This document shows positions 16,119 to 22,488 of a stretch of DNA of 22,488 nt, piece by piece; within the stretch, counting starts at the first letter, position 1; every line of letters starts with the position of its first letter. Source of the stretch: UBA668 sp966112835 (GTDB taxonomy: Bacteria > Actinomycetota > Acidimicrobiia > Acidimicrobiales > Ilumatobacteraceae); contig CBHWEI010000028.1 of NCBI GenBank assembly GCA_966112835.1, forward strand, positions 1 through 22,488. The letters run 5' to 3'. A program made the translations under genes and the position numbers. Under the pieces are notes generated by a model. It made no database searches, was not told the DNA's origin, and saw only the letters and a program-made list of their open reading frames with translations.

Positions 16119-17987
16119 ATGACGGACACCGAGGAACGACACGGCAAGCGCGCGGAGCAGATCTCGCACGTCGTCGTCAGGTTCGCGGGTGACTCCGGCG
16201 ATGGGATGCAGCTCACGGGCGACCGATTCACATCGGTGAGTGCCCTGTTCGGCAACGACCTGTCGACTTTCCCCGACTACCCGGCCGAGATTCGCGCCCC
16301 AGCGGGCACCGTGAACGGTGTCTCCAGCTTCCAGGTGCACATCTCCGACCACGACATCACCACGCCGGGCGACAGCCCGAACGTGCTCGTGGTCATGAAC
16401 CCGGCGGCGCTGAAGGCCGACCTGCACCGCCTCGAGCAGGGTGGCCTGCTCATCGTCAACACCGACGCGTTCGAAGAGCGCGACCTGCAGAAGGCCGGCT
16501 ACGACCACAACCCGTTGCACGACGACTTCCTGTCGGCGTACCGCGTGGTCGAGATCCCCATGACCACGCTCACCCAGCGCGCCACCGAGCCGCTCGGGGT
16601 GAAGCCGCGCGACGCCGAACGGTCGAAGAACCTCTTCGCGCTCGGCCTGGTGAGCTGGCTGTACTCGCGGCCCATCGAGCCCACCATCGCCTGGATCGAG
16701 ACCAAGTTCAAGGACCTGGTGAAGGAGAGCAACCTGGCGGCCTTCAAGGCCGGCCATGCGTTCGGTGAGACCACCGAGATCTTCGACCACCCGTACGAGG
16801 TGAAGCCGGCCCAGCTGCCGGCGGGCGAGTACACCAACATCACCGGCAACGTCGCCCTCGCCTGGGGCCTGGTGGCCGCCGGCCAGCTGGCGAAGCTGCC
16901 CGTGTTCCTGGGCAGCTATCCCATCACCCCGGCCAGCGACATCCTCCACGAGCTGTCCAAGCACAAGCACTTCGGTGTGCGCACGGTGCAGGCCGAGGAC
17001 GAGATCGCTGCGGCGGGAATGGCGCTCGGTTCGGCGTTCTCCGGTCACCTCGGTGTCACCACCACCAGTGGTCCCGGTGTGGCGTTGAAGAGCGAGACCA
17101 TGAGCCTGGCCATCTCGCTCGAGCTGCCCATGCTGCTCGTCGACATCCAGCGTGGTGGCCCGTCCACCGGTCTGCCCACCAAGACCGAAGCCGCCGACCT
17201 GAACATCGCCATGTACGGCCGGCACGGCGAAGCGCCGCTGCCCATCGTCGCCGCGTACAGCCCGTCGAACTGCTTCGATGCGGCCATCGAAGCGGCCCGC
17301 ATCGCGCTGAAGTACCGCACCCCGGTCATCCTGCTCAGTGACGGCTACCTGGCCAACGGCAGCGAGCCGTGGCGCCTGCCGAACACCGACGAGCTGCCCG
17401 ACATCTCGGTGCCGTTCCAGACCACCAAGAACCACGTCAACGCCGACGGGGTCGAGGAGTACTGGCCGTACCTGCGCGACCCCGACACGTTGGCCCGTCC
17501 GTGGGCCATCCCGGGCACGCCGGGGCTCATGCACCGCGTGGGTGGCATCGAGAAGGAGGACGGCACGGGCAACATCAGCTACGCGCCGGCCAACCACAGC
17601 ACGATGGTGCACCTGCGGGCCGAGAAGGTGGCCCGCATCGCGAACGACATCCCGCCGGCCACCGTCCTGGGCGACGCCGACGCCGACGTCGTCCTGCTCG
17701 GCTGGGGCAGCACCTGGGCGGCCATCGACGCGGCCGTGCAGCGCACCCGCCGTGTCGGCACCAAGGTGGCCTGGATCCACCTCACCCACCTGAACCCGTT
17801 GCCGCCCAACCTGGGCGAGCTGTTGCGCGGGTTCCGCACGGTGCTGGTGCCCGAGTTGAACATGGGCCAGCTGTGCCGCATCGTCCGGGCCGAGTACCTG
17901 GTCGACGCGAAGGCCATCACCAAGGTGCAGGGCCTGCCCTTCACCTCCGCCGAACTCGAGGATGCGATTCAGGAGGCTCTGCGATGA
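16119..17987 (+). CDS. korA: 2-oxoacid:ferredoxin oxidoreductase, fused gamma-alpha subunit (KorA-like)
   Basis: The 622-residue subunit begins with a gamma-type domain (about 15-200; FAGDSGDGMQLTGDRF at 22-37) fused to an alpha domain (about 240-620; SYPITPASDILHEL at 266-279, TSGPGVALKSE and VDIQRGGPSTGLPTKTE). I choose the ATG at 16119 because GGAGGT (16108-16113) precedes it by five bases; an upstream in-frame ATG at 16038 would add 27 residues unlike the family. With KorB it oxidatively decarboxylates a 2-oxoacid to its acyl-CoA while reducing ferredoxin. 2-Oxoglutarate is the usual substrate of this two-subunit actinobacterial type, giving a CoA- and ferredoxin-linked TCA step, though pyruvate cannot be excluded. 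The stop overlaps the korB start. Confidence 0.92.
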   Translation: MTDTEERHGKRAEQISHVVVRFAGDSGDGMQLTGDRFTSVSALFGNDLSTFPDYPAEIRAPAGTVNGVSSFQVHISDHDITTPGDSPNVLVVMNPAALKADLHRLEQGGLLIVNTDAFEERDLQKAGYDHNPLHDDFLSAYRVVEIPMTTLTQRATEPLGVKPRDAERSKNLFALGLVSWLYSRPIEPTIAWIETKFKDLVKESNLAAFKAGHAFGETTEIFDHPYEVKPAQLPAGEYTNITGNVALAWGLVAAGQLAKLPVFLGSYPITPASDILHELSKHKHFGVRTVQAEDEIAAAGMALGSAFSGHLGVTTTSGPGVALKSETMSLAISLELPMLLVDIQRGGPSTGLPTKTEAADLNIAMYGRHGEAPLPIVAAYSPSNCFDAAIEAARIALKYRTPVILLSDGYLANGSEPWRLPNTDELPDISVPFQTTKNHVNADGVEEYWPYLRDPDTLARPWAIPGTPGLMHRVGGIEKEDGTGNISYAPANHSTMVHLRAEKVARIANDIPPATVLGDADADVVLLGWGSTWAAIDAAVQRTRRVGTKVAWIHLTHLNPLPPNLGELLRGFRTVLVPELNMGQLCRIVRAEYLVDAKAITKVQGLPFTSAELEDAIQEALR

Positions 17988-19012
17988 GCGACACGACCAT
18001 CGTCCCGCTCACCACCAAGAAGGACTGGATGAGCGACCAGGAGGTGCGCTGGTGCCCCGGGTGCGGCGATTACGGCATCATGCAGGCCGTCCAGACGCTC
18101 ATGCCCGAGCTGGGCATCGCCCCCGAGAACACCGTGTTCATCAGCGGCATCGGCTGCAGCAGCCGCTTCCCGTACTACATGAACACGTACGGCATGCACA
18201 GCATCCACGGTCGTGCTCCCGCCATCGCCACCGGTGTGGCCGTGGCCCGGCCCGACCTCGACGTGTGGGTGGTCACCGGCGACGGCGACGCGCTGTCCAT
18301 CGGTGGCAACCACCTGTTGCACGCACTGCGCCGCAACGTGAACCTCACCATCCTGTTGTTCAACAACCGCATCTACGGGCTCACCAAGGGGCAGTACTCG
18401 CCCACCAGCGAGGAGGGCAAGGTCACCAAGAGCACCCCGATGGGCTCGATCGACCACCCGTTCAACCCGCTGTCGGTGGCGCTCGGTGCCGAGGCGTCGT
18501 TCGTGGCCCGCACCCACGACCTGGACCGCAAGCACATGATGAACGTGTTCCGTCAGGCACACGCCCATCGCGGTGCGTCGTTCGTCGAGATCTACCAGAA
18601 CTGCAACGTGTTCAACGACGCTGCGTTCGATCACGTCACGGGCAAGCACGCCCGTGAGGAGATGATGATCGATCTCGAGCACGGCCAGCCCATCCGCTTC
18701 GGTGCCGACGGCCACAAGGGCGTCATCATGGGTAGCGACGGGCAGTTGCGCATCGTCGAGGTGGCCGAGGTGGGCGAGGACGCACTGCTGGTGCACGACG
18801 CCCACCGTCACGACCCGGGTCTGGCGTTCGCCCTGGCCCGGTTGTCGCACGACGACCACTCGCCCACGCCGTTCGGTGTGTTCCGCAACGTGGAGCGCGG
18901 CGACTACGGCACCATGGTGGGCGCCCAGCTGGCCCAGGCCAGCGAGAAGAAGGGCCTCGGCGACCTGGGAGCCCTGCTGCGCAGCAACGGCACCTGGCAC
19001 GTCGGCGGCTGA
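17984..19012 (+). CDS. korB: 2-oxoacid:ferredoxin oxidoreductase, beta (TPP) subunit (KorB-like)
   Basis: The 342-residue beta subunit has the thiamine diphosphate motif starting at TGDGDALSIGGNH (98-110) and ending with NNRIYGLTKGQ (127-137). Cysteines C24 and C27 (WCPGCGDYG), C58 (GIGCSSRFPYY) and C207 (YQNCNVFND) are at the positions that hold the single [4Fe-4S] cluster in this family. No separate ferredoxin-like delta subunit is encoded nearby, as is usual for two-subunit enzymes. The ATG overlaps the korA stop (ATGA). A perfect inverted repeat begins 24 bases after its stop (see 19037-19067). Confidence 0.93.
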   Translation: MSDTTIVPLTTKKDWMSDQEVRWCPGCGDYGIMQAVQTLMPELGIAPENTVFISGIGCSSRFPYYMNTYGMHSIHGRAPAIATGVAVARPDLDVWVVTGDGDALSIGGNHLLHALRRNVNLTILLFNNRIYGLTKGQYSPTSEEGKVTKSTPMGSIDHPFNPLSVALGAEASFVARTHDLDRKHMMNVFRQAHAHRGASFVEIYQNCNVFNDAAFDHVTGKHAREEMMIDLEHGQPIRFGADGHKGVIMGSDGQLRIVEVAEVGEDALLVHDAHRHDPGLAFALARLSHDDHSPTPFGVFRNVERGDYGTMVGAQLAQASEKKGLGDLGALLRSNGTWHVGG

Positions 19013-19036
19013 GCCGCACCGTTCGTCATCGAAGCG

Positions 19037-19067
19037 ACACGGGCGTCGATACCCTCGACGCCCGTGT
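19037..19067. repeat. Perfect 13-bp inverted repeat covering the SDR start codon
   Basis: ACACGGGCGTCGA (19037-19049) and TCGACGCCCGTGT (19055-19067) are exact reverse complements around a TACCC loop. The right arm contains the GTG start of the SDR gene. As RNA it would form a very stable hairpin after korB; there is no T-run. It may end korAB transcripts, hide the SDR start in read-through RNA, or act as a DNA operator. The TACCCT at 19050-19055 could be the -10 of a leaderless SDR promoter, eight bases before the GTG. Confidence 0.7.
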
Positions 19068-20626
19068 CCGATGAACTCGCCGAACAGCTGCGCGCTGCCA
19101 CCGAACTGCTCGAGGCGGTGGTGGCCGACCGCTCGCTGTTGGAATCGTTGCCGCTCGAGGACCGCACCCGGCTGCTGAACGCCGCGGGCGACGTCTACGA
19201 GCCCGACGTCCACGAGCGCCGCCGGCAGATCAAGGCCCAACGCCGTCAGCAGAAGCAGGCCCGCGCCCAGGCCGACCAGGCCGCGCTCGACGACACCGGC
19301 ATCCGCAGCCTGCGCGCCCGTCCGGTGTTCACCACCCCGAACCCGCCCGCTCCGCCGGCACTCGATGCGGGCGAGCTCGCGACCGACCAGACCGACCCGG
19401 CAGCGGACGAAGAGCGCGAGACGTTGCTGCCGATGCACTGCTACGTCTGCAAGCGCAAGTACTCCGAGATCCACCCGTTCTACGACCAGCTGTGCCCCGA
19501 GTGTGGCGACTTCAACTATGCCAAGCGTGGCGAGACGGCCGACCTGAGCGGGCGTGTTGCTCTGCTCACCGGCGGCCGGGTGAAGATCGGCTACCAGGCC
19601 GGCATCAAGCTGCTCCGCGCCGGTGCCCACCTCATCGTCACCACGCGCTTCCCGCGCGACTCGGCGCAGCGGTACGCGGCCGAGCCCGACTTCGCCGAGT
19701 GGGGCCACCGGCTGGAGATCTTCGGCCTGGACCTGCGCCACACGCCGAGCGTCGAGGCCTTCTGCCAACACCTGCTGGACACCCGCGACCGGTTGGACTT
19801 CATCGTCAACAACGCCTGCCAGACGGTGCGCCGGCCGCCGGCGTTCTATCGCCACATGATGGACGCCGAGGTCGGCTCGCTGGCCTCGCTGCCGCCCGAC
19901 GCCGCCCGGCTGTTGGGCGCCTACGAGGGCCTGCGCGCGGTCGACATGCTCACGGCCGGCCACGCCGATGCCGCCAACCCCGTCGACCCCAGCATGGCCG
20001 GCGTACCGATGCCGGTGGGGGTCACCCGTGCCGCCGAGCTGTCGCAGGCCGAACTGCTGCCCGACGACGTCGTGGGCTCGGGCGACCTGTTCCCGGCCGG
20101 GCGGCTGGACCAGGACCTGCAACAGGTGGACCTGCGCGACCGCAACTCGTGGCGGCTGACGCTGGCGGAGGTGTCGTCGGTGGAGTTGCTCGAGACGCAG
20201 TTGGTGAACGCCGTGGCGCCGTTCGTGCTGAACGCCCGGCTGAAGCCACTCATGCTGCGCGCTCCCGGTCGCGACCAGCACATCGTGAACGTGTCGGCGG
20301 TGGAGGGGCAGTTCTACCGACGGTTCAAGACCACCCGGCACCCGCACACGAACATGGCCAAGGCCGCGTTGAACATGATGACCCGCACCTCCGCCGCCGA
20401 CTACCACGCCGACGGCATCCACATGAACAGCGTCGACACCGGCTGGGTGAGCGACGAGGACCCGTCGCACATCGCCGAGCGCAAGACCGCGCAGCACCAC
20501 TTCCACCCGCCCCTCGACATCGTCGACGGCGCCGCCCGCATCGTCGACCCGATCATCGCCGGCGTGAACACCGGTGAGCACGTGTGGGGTCAGTTCCTGA
20601 AGGACTACCGGCCCACTGATTGGTGA
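19064..20626 (+). CDS. Atypical short-chain dehydrogenase with N-terminal zinc ribbon
   Basis: The 520-residue product has three parts. Residues 1-115 are helical and charged (QRRQQKQARAQADQ). Residues 120-155 form a zinc ribbon with C126, C129, C144 and C147 (CYVC...CPEC). Residues 160-510 are a short-chain dehydrogenase/reductase domain. The Rossmann motif is TGGRVKIG (168-175) instead of TGxxxGxG, and NNAC (249-252) replaces NNAG. S411 in VNVSAVEGQ fits the catalytic Ser and K433 in MAKAALN the Lys, but the Tyr four residues before that Lys is T429 (HTNMAK). Normal SDR catalysis through Ser-Tyr-Lys is therefore unlikely. A long insert (about 255-375) separates the two halves. The start is uncertain: the GTG at 19064 lies in an inverted repeat and has no ribosome binding site; a leaderless start is possible. 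Substrate is unknown. Confidence 0.83.
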   Translation: MSDELAEQLRAATELLEAVVADRSLLESLPLEDRTRLLNAAGDVYEPDVHERRRQIKAQRRQQKQARAQADQAALDDTGIRSLRARPVFTTPNPPAPPALDAGELATDQTDPAADEERETLLPMHCYVCKRKYSEIHPFYDQLCPECGDFNYAKRGETADLSGRVALLTGGRVKIGYQAGIKLLRAGAHLIVTTRFPRDSAQRYAAEPDFAEWGHRLEIFGLDLRHTPSVEAFCQHLLDTRDRLDFIVNNACQTVRRPPAFYRHMMDAEVGSLASLPPDAARLLGAYEGLRAVDMLTAGHADAANPVDPSMAGVPMPVGVTRAAELSQAELLPDDVVGSGDLFPAGRLDQDLQQVDLRDRNSWRLTLAEVSSVELLETQLVNAVAPFVLNARLKPLMLRAPGRDQHIVNVSAVEGQFYRRFKTTRHPHTNMAKAALNMMTRTSAADYHADGIHMNSVDTGWVSDEDPSHIAERKTAQHHFHPPLDIVDGAARIVDPIIAGVNTGEHVWGQFLKDYRPTDW

Positions 20627-20638
20627 TGGTCGTGAAAC

Positions 20639-21772
20639 TCAGCCGCCGGTGATGGCGGTGCCGGCGCCGATGTCGGCCCGGTCGGCCGCTTCACGCCCGG
20701 CGTACCAGCCGTACGCGTTGTAGCGCTTGGCCTTCATGGCGATGGCGTCGGGGAAGGCCTCGGCGTAGGCCTGCTCGACCGCCGCCTCGCGTTGGGCCAG
20801 CACGGGCAGCATGGCGTCGCCGTAGTCGTGGGCCGCTTCCTCGGCGACGTGCCGTCGGGCCGCCTCGAGTCGCTCGGAGATGCGGTCGGCGAACGACACC
20901 AGGAACGCACGGCGGAACGACGGGCTGCGCAACCGCTTGTCGTGCGCCGTGGCTGCCGTGGACGCGTGCGTGGCCTGCACGAGCAGCGACGTGAACAGCA
21001 CGTCGGTGAGTTGCAGGTCGACGGTGAAGCCCATGAGCGTGCTGAACCCGGCGCTGGGGTGCCAGATGCACTTCGCGCCGTTCACCTGGGCGATGGCCGA
21101 CAGGAACGTGGCCTTCTCGTCGGCGTACGGGTTGTCGATGTGCACCCGCCGCGATTCCACGCCGAACTGGGCCGAGCCGCCAGCGGCGTGCGCGGCGAGC
21201 ATGGCCGAGTCGATGGAGTGCCGGGTCATGAGCTCCTGTGCCTTCTCGGTGAAGGCGTCGGCCTCGGCCTCGAACGTGGTGCCCTCGGCCTTGGCGAGCC
21301 GCGCCGTTATGAGCTTCACCCCCTTCGCGTCGACCGCCCCCCCGGGCGCGGGGGGCCGCACCCGCCCCTTGTGCCGGGCCCCCCAGCGACCGGGGGGAGT
21401 GAGCAGCTCGCTCAGCCGCGGCGCCCCCTCCAGCACCGCCAGCGTCTCGACCACGATGGTGAGCGCTTCGTCGTGCTCGAGCTTCTCGGACCGGATCCAG
21501 CGGTCGATGATGTCGCCGTGGCCGCCGACCACGGACCCGTCGTTGCCGAGCACGCCCAGTTCGGTGAGCTGGTCGAGCCATTGGCGCGGTCCGCGAGAGG
21601 GCGCCTGTTCGCGGCGCGAGTGTCGGGCCATGTAGCCGAGCACCAGTCGGGTGCTGCGCTGCGTGCCGTTGCGGCGCACCAGGTGCGCGAGGTCGGCGGG
21701 TTGCCATCCGTTGGCGAACAGCAGGTCGATGCGGCGCTGGTAGCGCAAGTCGAGTTGTGTGAACGTACCCAT
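20639..21772 (-). CDS. DUF2786 domain protein
   Basis: The 377-residue product starts at an ATG 41 bases after the stop of the upstream aminotransferase gene on the same strand. The N-terminal part (1-120) is helical and unassigned. Residues 121-150 form a Pro/Gly/Arg linker encoded by runs of G and C. Residues about 151-190 are the DUF2786 segment (VKLITARLAKAEGTTFEAEADAFTEKAQELM), after which the protein continues with a mostly helical region containing SFRRAFLVSFADRISERL and ends AYAEAFPDAIAMKAKRYNAYGWYAGREAA. The family is widespread in actinobacteria and some phages and has no assigned function that I know. No ribosome binding site or -10 box is clear; cotranscription with the aminotransferase is likely. 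It converges with the SDR gene, 12 bases apart, with no terminator between. Confidence 0.83.
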   Translation of the reverse strand: MGTFTQLDLRYQRRIDLLFANGWQPADLAHLVRRNGTQRSTRLVLGYMARHSRREQAPSRGPRQWLDQLTELGVLGNDGSVVGGHGDIIDRWIRSEKLEHDEALTIVVETLAVLEGAPRLSELLTPPGRWGARHKGRVRPPAPGGAVDAKGVKLITARLAKAEGTTFEAEADAFTEKAQELMTRHSIDSAMLAAHAAGGSAQFGVESRRVHIDNPYADEKATFLSAIAQVNGAKCIWHPSAGFSTLMGFTVDLQLTDVLFTSLLVQATHASTAATAHDKRLRSPSFRRAFLVSFADRISERLEAARRHVAEEAAHDYGDAMLPVLAQREAAVEQAYAEAFPDAIAMKAKRYNAYGWYAGREAADRADIGAGTAITGG

Positions 21773-21813
21773 CGGCCGAGCGTGCCTGAGGGGTGTGACG
21801 GGGTGAGCCGCGG

Positions 21814-22488
21814 TCAGCCGGTGTAGTACTGGTCGGTGATGGTCAGGGCCTCGTCGATGATGGCGAGGCCTTCCTCCACCTGGTCGCGGCTCACCGTGCA
21901 CGGCGGGGTGACGTGCAGTCGGTTGAAGTGCGTGAACGGCCACAGGCCCTTGCTCTTGCACGCGGCGAGCAGTTCCTGCATGGGCTTCGCATCGGGACCG
22001 GCAGCGTTGTACGGCACCAGCTGCTCGCGGGTCTCGCGGTTCTTCACCAGCTCGATGGCCCAGAACACACCCAGGCCGCGCACGTCGCCGACGCTCGGGT
22101 GGTTGGCCTTCAGCTTCTCGAGGCCGGGGGCGATGACGTCGGCGCCGATGGACCGAGCGTGCTCGATGATGCCCTCTTCACGGAAGATGTTGATGCTGGC
22201 CACGGCCGAGGCGCAGGCCAGCGGGTGGCCCGAGTAGGTGAGGCCGCCGGGGTACACCCGGTCGCGGAACGTGGCCGACACCTTGTCGCTGATGACCACG
22301 CCGCCGAGCGGCACGTAGCCGCTGTTGACGCCCTTGGCGAAGCACACCAGGTCGGGCACGACGCCCCACTTCTGGAACGCGAACCACTCGCCGCAGCGAC
22401 CGAAGCCGGCCATGACCTCGTCGCAGATCATCATGATGCCGTGGCGGTCGCAGCGCTCGCGGATGCCCTGCAGGTAGCCGTCCGGCGG
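21814..22488 (-). CDS. Class III (omega-amino acid:pyruvate type) aminotransferase, C-terminal part
   Basis: The frame is open to the right edge and gives the last 224 residues of a fold-type I class III aminotransferase. It opens with PPDGYLQGIRERCDRHGI, followed by the PLP-pyridine Asp motif ICDEVMAGFGR, the Schiff-base lysine in VCFAKGVNSGYVPLGG, and GLTYSGHPLACASA. This pattern fits transaminases that use pyruvate with beta-alanine, taurine or 4-aminobutyrate. Because the same window encodes the enzymes that make beta-alanine and consume malonate semialdehyde, beta-alanine:pyruvate transaminase is an attractive assignment, but it is outside the operon and the N-terminal half is missing. 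The stop is at 21814 and the DUF2786 gene follows on the same strand. Confidence 0.9.
   Translation of the reverse strand, partial: PPDGYLQGIRERCDRHGIMMICDEVMAGFGRCGEWFAFQKWGVVPDLVCFAKGVNSGYVPLGGVVISDKVSATFRDRVYPGGLTYSGHPLACASAVASINIFREEGIIEHARSIGADVIAPGLEKLKANHPSVGDVRGLGVFWAIELVKNRETREQLVPYNAAGPDAKPMQELLAACKSKGLWPFTHFNRLHVTPPCTVSRDQVEEGLAIIDEALTITDQYYTG

Noticed and set aside
14718..17789. Very long (about 1000 residues) minus-strand frame opposite the lipoprotein and korA
   Set aside because: Crosses an intrinsic terminator and two well-identified genes; composition is that of an antisense frame.
20627..20660. Terminator between the SDR and DUF2786 genes
   Set aside because: Only a weak CCGCC-N6-GGCGG repeat inside the DUF2786 3' end and no T-run; not enough to call.

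Overview
This is a GC-rich, gene-dense chromosomal window with codons strongly biased to G/C at the third position. It carries an LLM-class (flavin/F420-type) oxidoreductase, a two-subunit KorAB 2-oxoacid:ferredoxin oxidoreductase, a DUF559/AbiEi-like protein, and several start codons placed 6-8 nt after a TAnnnT box (leaderless-style promoters). Together these point to an actinobacterium, plausibly an Acidimicrobiia/Ilumatobacter-like lineage; the lineage is inferred from gene content, not proven. No rRNA, tRNA, CRISPR array, insertion sequence or phage gene was seen. No gene-free stretch exceeds 300 bases; the longest is about 174 bases (15945-16118) and holds a terminator and a promoter region.

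Layout. 1-467 (-): N-terminal part of a class I fumarate hydratase cut by the window edge. 586-1473 (-): AbiEi-like/DUF559 protein. 1622-4105 (-): HrpB-type DEVH helicase, preceded on the same strand by a thioredoxin-fold protein without a CxxC motif (4125-4637). 4686-5866 (+): a divergent two-gene unit made of an eIF2B-like Rossmann protein and, overlapping its stop codon, a very unusual 130-residue protein of tandem VAxAGS hexapeptides followed by a strict three-residue cysteine repeat. A strong hairpin lies between it and the convergent MocR gene.

5969-15944 is the metabolic core. A MocR/GntR-type PLP-binding regulator (-) faces a probable eight-gene operon (+): beta-ureidopropionase, dihydropyrimidinase, (methyl)malonate-semialdehyde dehydrogenase, an LLM-class oxidoreductase, and a complete ABC transporter (permease, ATPase, permease, NMT1/THI5-like lipoprotein). 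The operon ends at a clear intrinsic terminator with a TTCG tetraloop. The 57-bp divergent promoter region contains three ATTGT/ACAAT half-sites in alternating orientation exactly 11 bp apart, overlapping candidate promoters for both directions. The enzymes fit reductive pyrimidine breakdown: dihydrouracil to N-carbamoyl-beta-alanine to beta-alanine, then malonate semialdehyde to acetyl-CoA. No classical dihydropyrimidine dehydrogenase (PydA/PreTA) is present in the window. The beta-alanine transaminase step could be supplied by the class III aminotransferase at the right edge.

16119-19012 (+) encodes KorA and KorB as a separate unit. 19064-20626 (+) is an atypical short-chain dehydrogenase fused to an N-terminal zinc ribbon and lacking the catalytic Tyr; a perfect 13-bp inverted repeat covers its start codon. 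20639-21772 (-) is a DUF2786 protein and 21814-22488 (-) is the C-terminal half of a class III aminotransferase.

The best candidate for something undescribed is the hexapeptide/cysteine-ladder protein at 5474-5866. Next are the LLM enzyme as a possible replacement for dihydropyrimidine dehydrogenase and the MocR operator array.
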